A stretch of DNA of 64,000 nucleotides, taken from the NCBI GenBank assembly GCA_001749745.1, contig JWTM01000101.1, forward strand, positions 124,001-188,000. Direction: 5' to 3'. The translations under genes were made by a program, and so were the position numbers. The stretch comes from Candidatus Marispirochaeta associata (GTDB taxonomy: Bacteria; Spirochaetota; Spirochaetia; JC444; Marispirochaetaceae). Positions within the stretch are counted from its first letter, which is position 1. Each line of letters starts with the position of its first letter. The notes under the pieces are model-generated. The model made no database searches. It worked only from the letters and a program-made list of their open reading frames with translations, and was not told the origin of the DNA. Positions 9,284-16,380 of the stretch are shown piece after piece.

Positions 9284-10690
9284 TTATGCGGGACCGAAGA
9301 GCGAGAAGGAGACGACGCCGCTTCCGGCGGGGGACGGGGTAAGGATCTCGAGCCTGACCGTATCAACCTCCGTCGGGGATACCTCCCGGTAGTCGCAGAG
9401 CAGCTCCCGGCGGTTGTCTGCGGCGTCCAGCAGGAGACGCTTCCCACCCTCGGACGTACGCGCCGTAACCCGGTATCCGATCGGCCGGGGATGTCTATCG
9501 CCGGTGAAGTCGAGGGCCGGTTCATCCCAGAGGATACGCAGCGCATGGATCGTAGCCGGACGTGCGAGTCGCAGCTCCAGCCACGGCGACCCGTCCGCCG
9601 GATCTGCCCGCCAGGCGCTGCGGATACTGTCGTCGACAGCGTCTTCCGCGGCGGACTCCCCGTCGACGGAGCTGGCCCGGCAAACGGCACCCGCCGCCCG
9701 ATCGGACCAGTCGAGCGCTTTCTCCCGGCCGGGAGCCGGCCGCGGAGTTGCGCTCGCACCGTCCACATAGAGGTTGCCTCCTTCATCGAAGCGCACCGGA
9801 TCCATGCCGATCCTGCGCTCGAAGAAATGACGTGATTTGACGAGACAGGTATAGAATGCCCAGAGGGATTCCCCGGGGCCGGCGACGATCGAGCCGTGGC
9901 CGGTTCCGTTGATCAGCCCATCGGTGTTACGCAGTACCGGGTTGCGCTCCTGCAATCGGAAAGGCCCGAGGGGTGCCTCGGCGACATAGCATGCCAGACA
10001 ATAGGAGACGAACTCGGTTCCCGGCGCAGCGTAGATTAGATAGTACCTGCCCGCCGTTTTCAGCATCCAGGCCCCTTCGATATAGGTCGACGCGGCATTC
10101 TCGTTTAGATCCCCGGAGCGCTCCCATTCCTTCTCGGGATCGAATCTGAAGAGAAGTTGGGGCTCGCTGATAAGCATGCGGGGATTCTCCGCGTCGAGCT
10201 CGGCCCCGCGGATGCCCTCCTGCCCCAGGCCCCAGTAGGCGAAGAGTCTCCCGTCCTCGTCGGAGAAGAGCATCGGGTCCATCCAGTCCTCGAGGGGGGT
10301 GCCGTCGGCGTGGACGACGGGGCCGAGTTCGCGGAAGGGACCTACGGGTGAGGGGCCGGCCCAGATCCCAGCGTCGCAGGCGCTCAGCAGAAAGAGGTCT
10401 CCGTGACGGCAGACGGTCGGCGCGTAGCCGATATCCTCCGGCGTCAGCGGGATACGTTCCCAGCTGACGAAGTCGACGCTGCGGTAGACCATACGGCCCG
10501 AGGGATAGAGGTACCAGGCATCGTCGAAGTAGAGGACCGTCGGATCGGCGAGCTCCCTGAAATCCCGTCGTTCGGGATCGACCCACCCCCAGGCCTGATC
10601 CTTGGCGGGAGAAAGCCGCCCCTCCGGATAGTCCGGAAGGGGCAGGGGATTGCAATAGGTCGAGGGACTACTGGACAGAGTCTCTGACAT
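9284..10690 (-). CDS. GH43-family glycosidase with C-terminal discoidin-like domain
   Basis: 468 residues. An N-terminal five-bladed propeller carries GH43 landmarks: ADPTVLYF (Asp49, expected base), DPMLFSDEDG (pKa-modulating Asp) and YIEGAWMLK (general acid Glu), then GTGHGSIV. From about residue 330 a second domain resembles an F5/8 type C (galactose-binding-like) module (SAWRADPADGSPWLELRL). GH43 enzymes usually act on arabinosides, xylosides or galactosides. No signal peptide, so probably cytoplasmic. Its start lies within the last 23 bp of the lipoprotein gene upstream, so it is the third gene of the binding protein-lipoprotein-GH43 operon. Confidence 0.85.
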   Translation of the reverse strand: MSETLSSSPSTYCNPLPLPDYPEGRLSPAKDQAWGWVDPERRDFRELADPTVLYFDDAWYLYPSGRMVYRSVDFVSWERIPLTPEDIGYAPTVCRHGDLFLLSACDAGIWAGPSPVGPFRELGPVVHADGTPLEDWMDPMLFSDEDGRLFAYWGLGQEGIRGAELDAENPRMLISEPQLLFRFDPEKEWERSGDLNENAASTYIEGAWMLKTAGRYYLIYAAPGTEFVSYCLACYVAEAPLGPFRLQERNPVLRNTDGLINGTGHGSIVAGPGESLWAFYTCLVKSRHFFERRIGMDPVRFDEGGNLYVDGASATPRPAPGREKALDWSDRAAGAVCRASSVDGESAAEDAVDDSIRSAWRADPADGSPWLELRLARPATIHALRILWDEPALDFTGDRHPRPIGYRVTARTSEGGKRLLLDAADNRRELLCDYREVSPTEVDTVRLEILTPSPAGSGVVSFSLFGPA

Positions 10691-12965
10691 AGACGGTCAG
10701 TTCGGGCATGATCGGAGCGATGTCGAAGTCTCCCCAGCCGGGGATTTCGAGGGCGAAGATCTGCGCGCCCAGGACATAGTCGTTCTCCATCATTATCGAG
10801 TCGTACCACTCGAGCTGACTCAGATACTCCGCTTCCGTGAACCAGTTGACCCAGCCGACGGGGGCTTCGTTGTCGACGCCGGTTTCGGTGATCACCAGCG
10901 GGATTTCCCGGCCCGAGGGGATGAGGTACTGGTTGTAGGCCTTGCGGTAGCGCCCGCAGAGCCAGCCCTCTTCATCCCCGAAATCGTAGTACTGCTGCAT
11001 GGGAGTACCGTACTCGTGCAGGCCCAGGATGCCTCCGTTGGCGAGAGCCGCGTCTATGGCGGGATAGAAAGCGGGCCAGGCGTTCGGATCGGTCACGTCC
11101 GGAGTTCCGAGGGAGAAGTTGCCGATACAGGACTTGCGCCCGTTGGCCGCTAGAATCCTGGTTCTTTCCGCCTCGAACTCCGCGTACCAGGCGATTTCCG
11201 CAACTGTAGCCGTGCTGGTCTCGTTGTAGCCCTCCCAGTAGTCGATGTCGGGATACTGCAGGATGGTCGCCGAGTTCGCGCTCCACCACTCCGCGGCGCG
11301 GGTCTGGGGATCGCCGGTCATCGGCTGCACCGGCAGGTAGATTCTGCCTATGACGACGGTGTCGGGAGAGACCTGCTTCACCACCGAGGCGTAGCCGAAA
11401 TTATCGAGCAGCTTGAGGGTAGTGGGCTGCGCTTCGCGGACAAACTGGTCGGTCAGAGTGCCCCCGCCGGAATGGACGCTGAGCTTGCTCTTGCCGCCGG
11501 GGGTGGGGTCCGGGTCGGGGTCCTCGTAACCGCTTACCCTGACGTCGATATCGTCCCAGAGGGTTCCGCTCGTGCCGGCGCCTTCGATATTGCCGCACTT
11601 GAGAACGATCGTGGCGGTCGCGCCTGCGGCGGTGAAGCTTCCGGTCGCGACGACAGGTGCGGTGGCCGACATCGTTCCCGACCAGCCAGAGGGAGTGGTC
11701 CAGGTGTCGTTCTTGTAGATCATCACCACGTCGTTCTGGGTGGCGTCGACGGGCTGGCTGTTCTGAGGCAGCCGGCTGCCGTTGATGATGAGTACTTCAG
11801 CCCATTGCGCTGAAGCGATGGTCGGTGACGAGGCCCAGAAGCCCTCGATATCGATGATGTTTCCGGCGCCGCCGGTGGCGAACTGCTGGTAGACGCCGCC
11901 GTTGAAGTTGTTCCCGCTCAGCGCGAGCCGGTCGTCGACCGTCGTCTGGAGATTGACGGATCCCCGTTCGGTCCAGAGGGTCCAGTCGTTCGATCCTGAG
12001 CCGAAGTTGCCGTTCACGATCAGATTGTCGGGGTCGGGAGGGGTTCCCACGCTTATCGAGACCGTCTCGCTGTCGCTCACGCCGCGTCCGTCGGTTACCG
12101 TCAGGACGGCCTGGTAGGTACCGGCGGCGGTGTAGGTGTGGTTGACCACGGCGCTGCTGTAGCTGCTGCCGTCGCCGCTCTGCCAGCTGTAGCTCAGTGA
12201 TTCGGCGGGATCGCAGGTCGATCCGGATCCGTCGAGCTGAACCGTCAGCGGAGCGTCGCCGCCGGTCGGTGAGGCGACGGCCGCCGCGACCGGATCGCTG
12301 ATCGCCGTGCCTGTGCTGACGGCGCTGATCGAGTCGAAGGCCAGAACCGACGATGCGGTCTGCAGGTTGCCTGTCTTGAGTATTATGGTCGCCGTGTCGC
12401 CGGCTGCGGTGAAATAGCCGGTCGAGGCGACGGGAGAGGTGACGGCGAAGGAACCGGACCAGCCGGAGGGAGATGTCCAGGTGTCGTTTTTAAAGATTAG
12501 TTCGACGTCGCTCTGGTTCGCGTTCACATCGCTGCCGTCCTGGGGCGTGCGGGTGCCGTTGATTATCAGAACTTCCGCCCACTGGGAGTTGGGAGTCGTG
12601 CTGACCGTTTCCCATATTCCGGAGATGTCGACGCGGGTTCCCGCTCCGCCGGTGGCGAACTGCTGGTAGATTCCGCCGTTGATATCGGTTCCCGAGAGTT
12701 CGGCGCGACCGCCGACGACCGCGGCGGAGAGGTGGCTGCGCTCTCTCCAGAGAGACCAGCCCGTGAGTCCCGAGCTGAAATCGCCGTTCTGCAGGAGCTC
12801 GATGCTTGTGCCGGCCCCGGAGAGCGAAACGCCTCCCGTATCGAGACTCATTTCTCGATATTCTAGGCTTGCGGTCGGATCAGAGCATGCTCCAAGTACC
12901 ACTGCGAGGGCGATCAGAAGGGCCAGGGCCGTTCTGCGGGGGGATGGGAAATTTGCTTTCTTCAT
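10668..12965 (-). CDS. Modular lipoprotein: two related binding modules, PKD domain, clan GH-A catalytic domain
   Basis: 765 residues. A lipoprotein signal ends in LGAC (Cys27). Residues about 55-215 and 313-478 are two copies of one beta-sandwich module (both contain NGG-(I/V)-YQQFATGGAG and the AEVLIING segment), probably carbohydrate-binding. They flank a PKD domain at about 225-307 (HTYTAAGTYQAVLTVTD). A DPDPDPTPGG linker leads to a TIM-barrel at 494-765 with an Asn-Glu pair (N581-E582, in YWEGYNET) and Glu694 in VITETGVD, as expected for acid/base and nucleophile of clan GH-A. It is likely an outer-surface endo-acting glycanase that cuts polymer for uptake. Exact family is uncertain (GH39/GH5-like or unassigned). 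AGGAGG precedes the ATG. Confidence 0.8.
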   Translation of the reverse strand: MKKANFPSPRRTALALLIALAVVLGACSDPTASLEYREMSLDTGGVSLSGAGTSIELLQNGDFSSGLTGWSLWRERSHLSAAVVGGRAELSGTDINGGIYQQFATGGAGTRVDISGIWETVSTTPNSQWAEVLIINGTRTPQDGSDVNANQSDVELIFKNDTWTSPSGWSGSFAVTSPVASTGYFTAAGDTATIILKTGNLQTASSVLAFDSISAVSTGTAISDPVAAAVASPTGGDAPLTVQLDGSGSTCDPAESLSYSWQSGDGSSYSSAVVNHTYTAAGTYQAVLTVTDGRGVSDSETVSISVGTPPDPDNLIVNGNFGSGSNDWTLWTERGSVNLQTTVDDRLALSGNNFNGGVYQQFATGGAGNIIDIEGFWASSPTIASAQWAEVLIINGSRLPQNSQPVDATQNDVVMIYKNDTWTTPSGWSGTMSATAPVVATGSFTAAGATATIVLKCGNIEGAGTSGTLWDDIDVRVSGYEDPDPDPTPGGKSKLSVHSGGGTLTDQFVREAQPTTLKLLDNFGYASVVKQVSPDTVVIGRIYLPVQPMTGDPQTRAAEWWSANSATILQYPDIDYWEGYNETSTATVAEIAWYAEFEAERTRILAANGRKSCIGNFSLGTPDVTDPNAWPAFYPAIDAALANGGILGLHEYGTPMQQYYDFGDEEGWLCGRYRKAYNQYLIPSGREIPLVITETGVDNEAPVGWVNWFTEAEYLSQLEWYDSIMMENDYVLGAQIFALEIPGWGDFDIAPIMPELTVYVRDSVQ
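11532..12029 (-). repeat. Second copy of the duplicated binding module
   Basis: Codes residues about 313-478 of the modular lipoprotein. It shares the order NGxF, WTLWTERG, NGGVYQQFATGGAG, AEVLIINGSR, NDTWTTPSGWSG and a TFTAAG-like strand with the copy at 12321-12803. The copies are diverged, so the duplication is not recent. Confidence 0.75.
12321..12803 (-). repeat. First copy of the duplicated binding module
   Basis: Codes residues about 55-215, N-terminal to the PKD domain. It contains WSLWRERS, NGGIYQQFATGGAG, AEVLIINGTR and NDTWTSPSGWSG, parallel to the copy at 11532-12029. Confidence 0.75.
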
Positions 12966-12984
12966 GAATCCTCCTATTTGTTCA

Positions 12985-13017
12985 CCTGCCGTCGGCGGTG
13001 GGTCCCCCGGCGGCAGG
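12985..13017 (-). other. Hairpin between binding-protein and lipoprotein genes
   Basis: CCTGCCG and CGGCAGG pair around a GC-rich centre in the 111-bp gap. There is no T-run. Such hairpins after a binding-protein gene often protect its mRNA and lower downstream expression; this role is inferred. Confidence 0.4.
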
Positions 13018-13076
13018 GAAGAGCAACAAAAGGGCGATTCTTACATAGACTTTTTTCTACGAACGATGGAGCTGGC

Positions 13077-14414
13077 TTATTGAAAAACGATGTCGATCGC
13101 CGACTGGCCGACCTGTTTGTTCTCTTCCACCGCCGTCGCCGGACTGACGCCCTTGCGGATCTCGCGGAAGATCGTTCCGGCCACGTTCGTCAGATGGGGG
13201 AAGGAGGATTTGCGGCTGATCCCGCCTTTGTTCATCATCTCTAGAACAGTCGCGATATCGTCTCTGCTGGTGAGCTGTCCTTCGAGGAACTCCATTCTGA
13301 TCTCCTCCTCCAGTTCGAAGGGGGTTATTTCCTCGACTATTCGAGCGAGCAGCTCGGGAGGGAAATTGAGGTTGGCGGGGAATACCTGCATCAGCGGTGC
13401 GTTGCCGACGGAGACATAATCGTTCATGCGCGGCCCCTTAGGGAAAAAGACGAACCCGTACTCGTCCTGCATGTTGAGCATCATGTTGCGTCCCTGAAAC
13501 AGCTCGCCGCCGTACATCGCCGCCCGGCCCGCTATGAAGGTGTTTTCGCCGTGGGTCGTGACGCCGCTCTCATAGATGCGGCTGATGAACTCGAGGGCCT
13601 CGATCGCCTGCGGAGAGTCGAGGGCGAAGCGGAACTTTCCATCCGTGGACTCCTCCACAACCCGGGCGCCGTTGCTCCAGATCAGTGGATATTCGAGTTC
13701 GTACCCGATCGTAATCCCCCATTGATCGACGGCTCCGTCGCCGTCGGTGTCGCGCGTCGCCTCTCTGGCGATACGCAGGTACTCCTCCCAGGTCCAGCGG
13801 CCCTCCTGCTGCAGCTGATGCAGATCGGGGAGACCCTCACGCTTGAACAACGATTTGTTGTACCAGATCCCCGATCCGCCTCCCAGTTTCATCGGCGTAA
13901 TTCCGTATACTCTCCCCTTGTAGACCGGATAGCCCGCGGCCGAACTGCGCCACTGGGGAGCGGTGAAATCGAAATAGTTGTCCAGGGGCAGCACGAGATT
14001 CTTCTCCGTCAGCGCCGGGATGACCGACGAGGCCTCCAGGTAGACGATATCGGCGAAGGGTTCGCCGATCAGTATCGTCGCGACCATCTTTTCCAGCGCC
14101 GTCTGGGGGTTGGGAACCTGAATCCATTCGAGCTTCACATTGTACTTCTCTTCTACCGCTTTCCAGCGCTTCAGGGTCTCACGGCCGACCATGGTGAGAT
14201 TGTCGGGTCCGTTCCACCAGGCGGCAATGCGGATGGTGTAGCCGGAAATGTCGTCGACGGGATTAGGCTGGGCCTCATCGAGGGCCGTCAGCTGAACGCC
14301 CGCCGCGTTGCGGCGTCCCTGTCGGGAGTCGGCACGTTCCTGCTGTCCGTCGCCGATCAGTACAAGGTGGAGTGTGAGCAGGCACAGGCCGGTATAAAGC
14401 AGCTTTCGAATCAT
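13077..14414 (-). CDS. Extracellular sugar-binding protein of an ABC transporter (family 1 type)
   Basis: About 445 residues. It begins with a hydrophobic export segment (LLYTGLCLLTLHLVLIG) and then resembles bacterial extracellular solute-binding proteins of the sugar type: IRIAAWWNG, EPFADIVYLE, YNKSLFKREGLP, WTWEEYLRIA and a DTDGDGAVDQWG loop typical of these proteins. It should bind an oligosaccharide outside the cytoplasmic membrane and deliver it to permeases. No permease or ATPase genes for it lie in this window, so partners must be elsewhere. No cysteine suits a lipobox after the hydrophobic segment. Two adjacent ATGs exist (14417 and 14414); GAGGA is better spaced for the second. First gene of an operon with the modular lipoprotein and GH43 gene. 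Confidence 0.85.
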   Translation of the reverse strand: MIRKLLYTGLCLLTLHLVLIGDGQQERADSRQGRRNAAGVQLTALDEAQPNPVDDISGYTIRIAAWWNGPDNLTMVGRETLKRWKAVEEKYNVKLEWIQVPNPQTALEKMVATILIGEPFADIVYLEASSVIPALTEKNLVLPLDNYFDFTAPQWRSSAAGYPVYKGRVYGITPMKLGGGSGIWYNKSLFKREGLPDLHQLQQEGRWTWEEYLRIAREATRDTDGDGAVDQWGITIGYELEYPLIWSNGARVVEESTDGKFRFALDSPQAIEALEFISRIYESGVTTHGENTFIAGRAAMYGGELFQGRNMMLNMQDEYGFVFFPKGPRMNDYVSVGNAPLMQVFPANLNFPPELLARIVEEITPFELEEEIRMEFLEGQLTSRDDIATVLEMMNKGGISRKSSFPHLTNVAGTIFREIRKGVSPATAVEENKQVGQSAIDIVFQ

Positions 14415-14417
14415 CAT

Positions 14418-14588
14418 TCGTCCTCGTCGATTTCTATGTGTGTAGCTCCGATCGCCGCGCCCGCTTCCCGGTTGCGACGGTACGGATTGACTCCATTCTA
14501 AGCGCAGGTTACTGCAAATGTCTTTTAAAGATATTGTACATACCTGCCCGAAAAGAAATGTCTCATTAAATGTATTGCAGCTGTACTG
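14418..14588 (-). promoter_or_regulatory. Intergenic control region upstream of the binding-protein gene
   Basis: AT-rich 171 bp. On the reverse strand AAGACA, an 18-bp gap and TAGAAT make a modest promoter. AAATGTATTG (14568-14577) is identical to a 10-mer in the GH38 promoter region (5225-5234), and ATTGTA recurs at 14533. A shared regulator is possible. Confidence 0.35.
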
Positions 14589-15236
14589 TCAGGCCCGGGC
14601 CGCCCAGAGCATGCCCCGTACCACCAGCTCGCGCGCCGGTTCAAGGTTGAAATCATCGACCGAGTGCCCGATGCTGCAGTAGAAGACCCTGCCGCGGCCC
14701 CAGTGTCGCTTCCAGGCGACCGGGATCGTGGCGCCTTCGATCCACGAGTGTACCTCGCCGCCGAAGGTCGTGACCGCGAGTACCTCGTTCGAGGGATCGA
14801 CATGCATATAGTACTGTTCGGAATGGAGGCTGAAGCGGCGCGGAAGGCCGTCGACGATCGGATCGTCGGCCACGATTTGAATCTCGTGGTCAATGAAGCC
14901 TCCCGGGTGAGCGACCCACTGTCCTCCGACCATGAACTGATAGTCGACGCACTCCCTGAAACTGTCGCCCAGTCCGCCGTGCCAGCCGGCAAGGCCGACG
15001 CCGGATTCGACGGCCGCCTTGAGGCCGGCGATCTCGTGATCGCCGATCTTCGCCATGGTCCAGTCCGGAATTATGAGGTCAAACAACTTAAGTGCCTCCG
15101 CGTCGGCCAGCGGGGCCAGGGTGTCGTAGAGCCGGACCTGCAAGCCGCGTTCCTCCAGCAGAGCTGCGAATAGTTCGGCTGTTTCGCGCGGCTGGTGTCC
15201 CTCCCAGCCGCCGTAGGTGATCAATGCTTTCTTCAT
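14589..15236 (-). CDS. ThuA-like domain protein
   Basis: 215 residues with the ThuA fold (a class I glutamine-amidotransferase-like flavodoxin fold): ALITYGGWEGHQP, LIIPDWTM, GVGLAGWHGG, HPGGFIDHEI, and a C-terminal GRGRVFYCSIGH. ThuA proteins accompany sugar-utilisation genes, often oxidoreductases of the Gfo/Idh/MocA family, and have been linked to 3-keto-sugar metabolism; the exact reaction of this one is unknown. The ATG overlaps the TGA of the oxidoreductase gene (ATGA), which indicates coupled translation and a joint role. Confidence 0.82.
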   Translation of the reverse strand: MKKALITYGGWEGHQPRETAELFAALLEERGLQVRLYDTLAPLADAEALKLFDLIIPDWTMAKIGDHEIAGLKAAVESGVGLAGWHGGLGDSFRECVDYQFMVGGQWVAHPGGFIDHEIQIVADDPIVDGLPRRFSLHSEQYYMHVDPSNEVLAVTTFGGEVHSWIEGATIPVAWKRHWGRGRVFYCSIGHSVDDFNLEPARELVVRGMLWAARA

Positions 15237-16324
15237 ACTGTCTCCTGATTCAATTTGAGCGCCGCCGGTCGTTCGACACGACTCTTCAGGCGCATGTGTC
15301 TGCCCGATCGGGCCGAGGTTTCGAAAGCGAGTAGAGCCTCGAGTATATGCTGGCCGAGCGCCCCCGAGGCGAGCGGCGGGCGCCCGGCTGCGATCGCCGC
15401 CGCCATCTCGTAGAGACCCAGACCGCGGGCGTTGTCCGCGAAGCCCGCATCGGGAGCTATCTCGGACCAGTTTCCGTCCCGATAGAGACGGATCGGGCCG
15501 CCGAAGGCGTTGGGATCGGGCAGCGAGAGGGTTCCTTCCGTGCCGTAGATCTCGATCCGGGGCAGTTCGGCGACCTCGATATCGAAACTCATCATGACCG
15601 TCGCGACGGTGCCGCTGCGGAAACGCACCGAACCGCTGACATGAGTGTCTATGGTGACCGGGAAGCGCCCGCCCGCCTGCGGACCGGCGTGAAATCCGCG
15701 CTCGGAATAGGCCCTGTCCGACATTCCGCTCACGGAGGCGATCGGTCCCAGCAGTGCGACCAGGGCCGTAAGGTAATAGGGGCCCATGTCGAGCATCGGT
15801 CCTCCGCCCGGGCGGTAATAGAACTCCGGCGCCGGATGCCAGCCCTCATGACCGGGGCAGGTGAAAAAGGCCGCGGCTCCGGTAGGGCGACCGATAACTC
15901 CCTCGTCCAACAGCCGGCGGCAGGTCTGGATACCCGTTCCGAGAAAGGTGTCGGGGGCGCAGCCGACCGTCACCCCCCGCTGCGCGGCGCGCTTGAGTAT
16001 CCGCCTTCCTTGGGTCGCCGAGAGGGCGAAGGGTTTCTCGCAGAAGAGGTGTTTGCCCGCGGCGACAGCGCGGGCGTTGACTGGCCCGTGCGCGGCGGGC
16101 ACGGTCAGATTGAGGACGAGGTCGATGGCCGGGTCGGCGTAGACCTCGTCAGCGGAGATCGCTCTGGGGATATTCCAGGTTTCCGCGTACGCCTCCGCCC
16201 GCGCGGAATCGATATCCGCACAGGCGAAGAGATCGATTCTGTCGGCGAAGAGGGTCCGGATGTTCTCCAGATAGACCTTACTGATTGTGCCGCAGCCTAT
16301 CACCGCGGTCTTGATTGCCTGCAT
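15233..16324 (-). CDS. Gfo/Idh/MocA-family oxidoreductase
   Basis: 363 residues. N-terminal Rossmann domain (KTAVIGCGTIS for NAD(P) binding), HLFCEKPFAL with the family's EKP motif, and a C-terminal alpha/beta substrate domain (GGGPMLDMGPYYLTAL). Such enzymes oxidise or reduce sugars or their derivatives. The open frame extends upstream but that part is antisense to the GH78 gene; the ATG at 16324 has AAGGAG well placed before it and fits the family start. It lies between the GH78 gene and the ThuA-like gene in one leftward operon, so it may process a released sugar such as rhamnose or a keto-sugar. Substrate not identifiable. Confidence 0.9.
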   Translation of the reverse strand: MQAIKTAVIGCGTISKVYLENIRTLFADRIDLFACADIDSARAEAYAETWNIPRAISADEVYADPAIDLVLNLTVPAAHGPVNARAVAAGKHLFCEKPFALSATQGRRILKRAAQRGVTVGCAPDTFLGTGIQTCRRLLDEGVIGRPTGAAAFFTCPGHEGWHPAPEFYYRPGGGPMLDMGPYYLTALVALLGPIASVSGMSDRAYSERGFHAGPQAGGRFPVTIDTHVSGSVRFRSGTVATVMMSFDIEVAELPRIEIYGTEGTLSLPDPNAFGGPIRLYRDGNWSEIAPDAGFADNARGLGLYEMAAAIAAGRPPLASGALGQHILEALLAFETSARSGRHMRLKSRVERPAALKLNQETV

Positions 16325-16380
16325 CTCTGATTCTCCTTCCGATCCGCATGGATCCGTCAGTTGTGGTCGTTCGATTGTCG

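Noticed and set aside
13731..13770. Dockerin-like or EF-hand motif (DTDGDGAVDQWG) in the sugar-binding protein
   Set aside because: A single such loop is common in this binding-protein family and does not indicate a cellulosome dockerin, which needs two.
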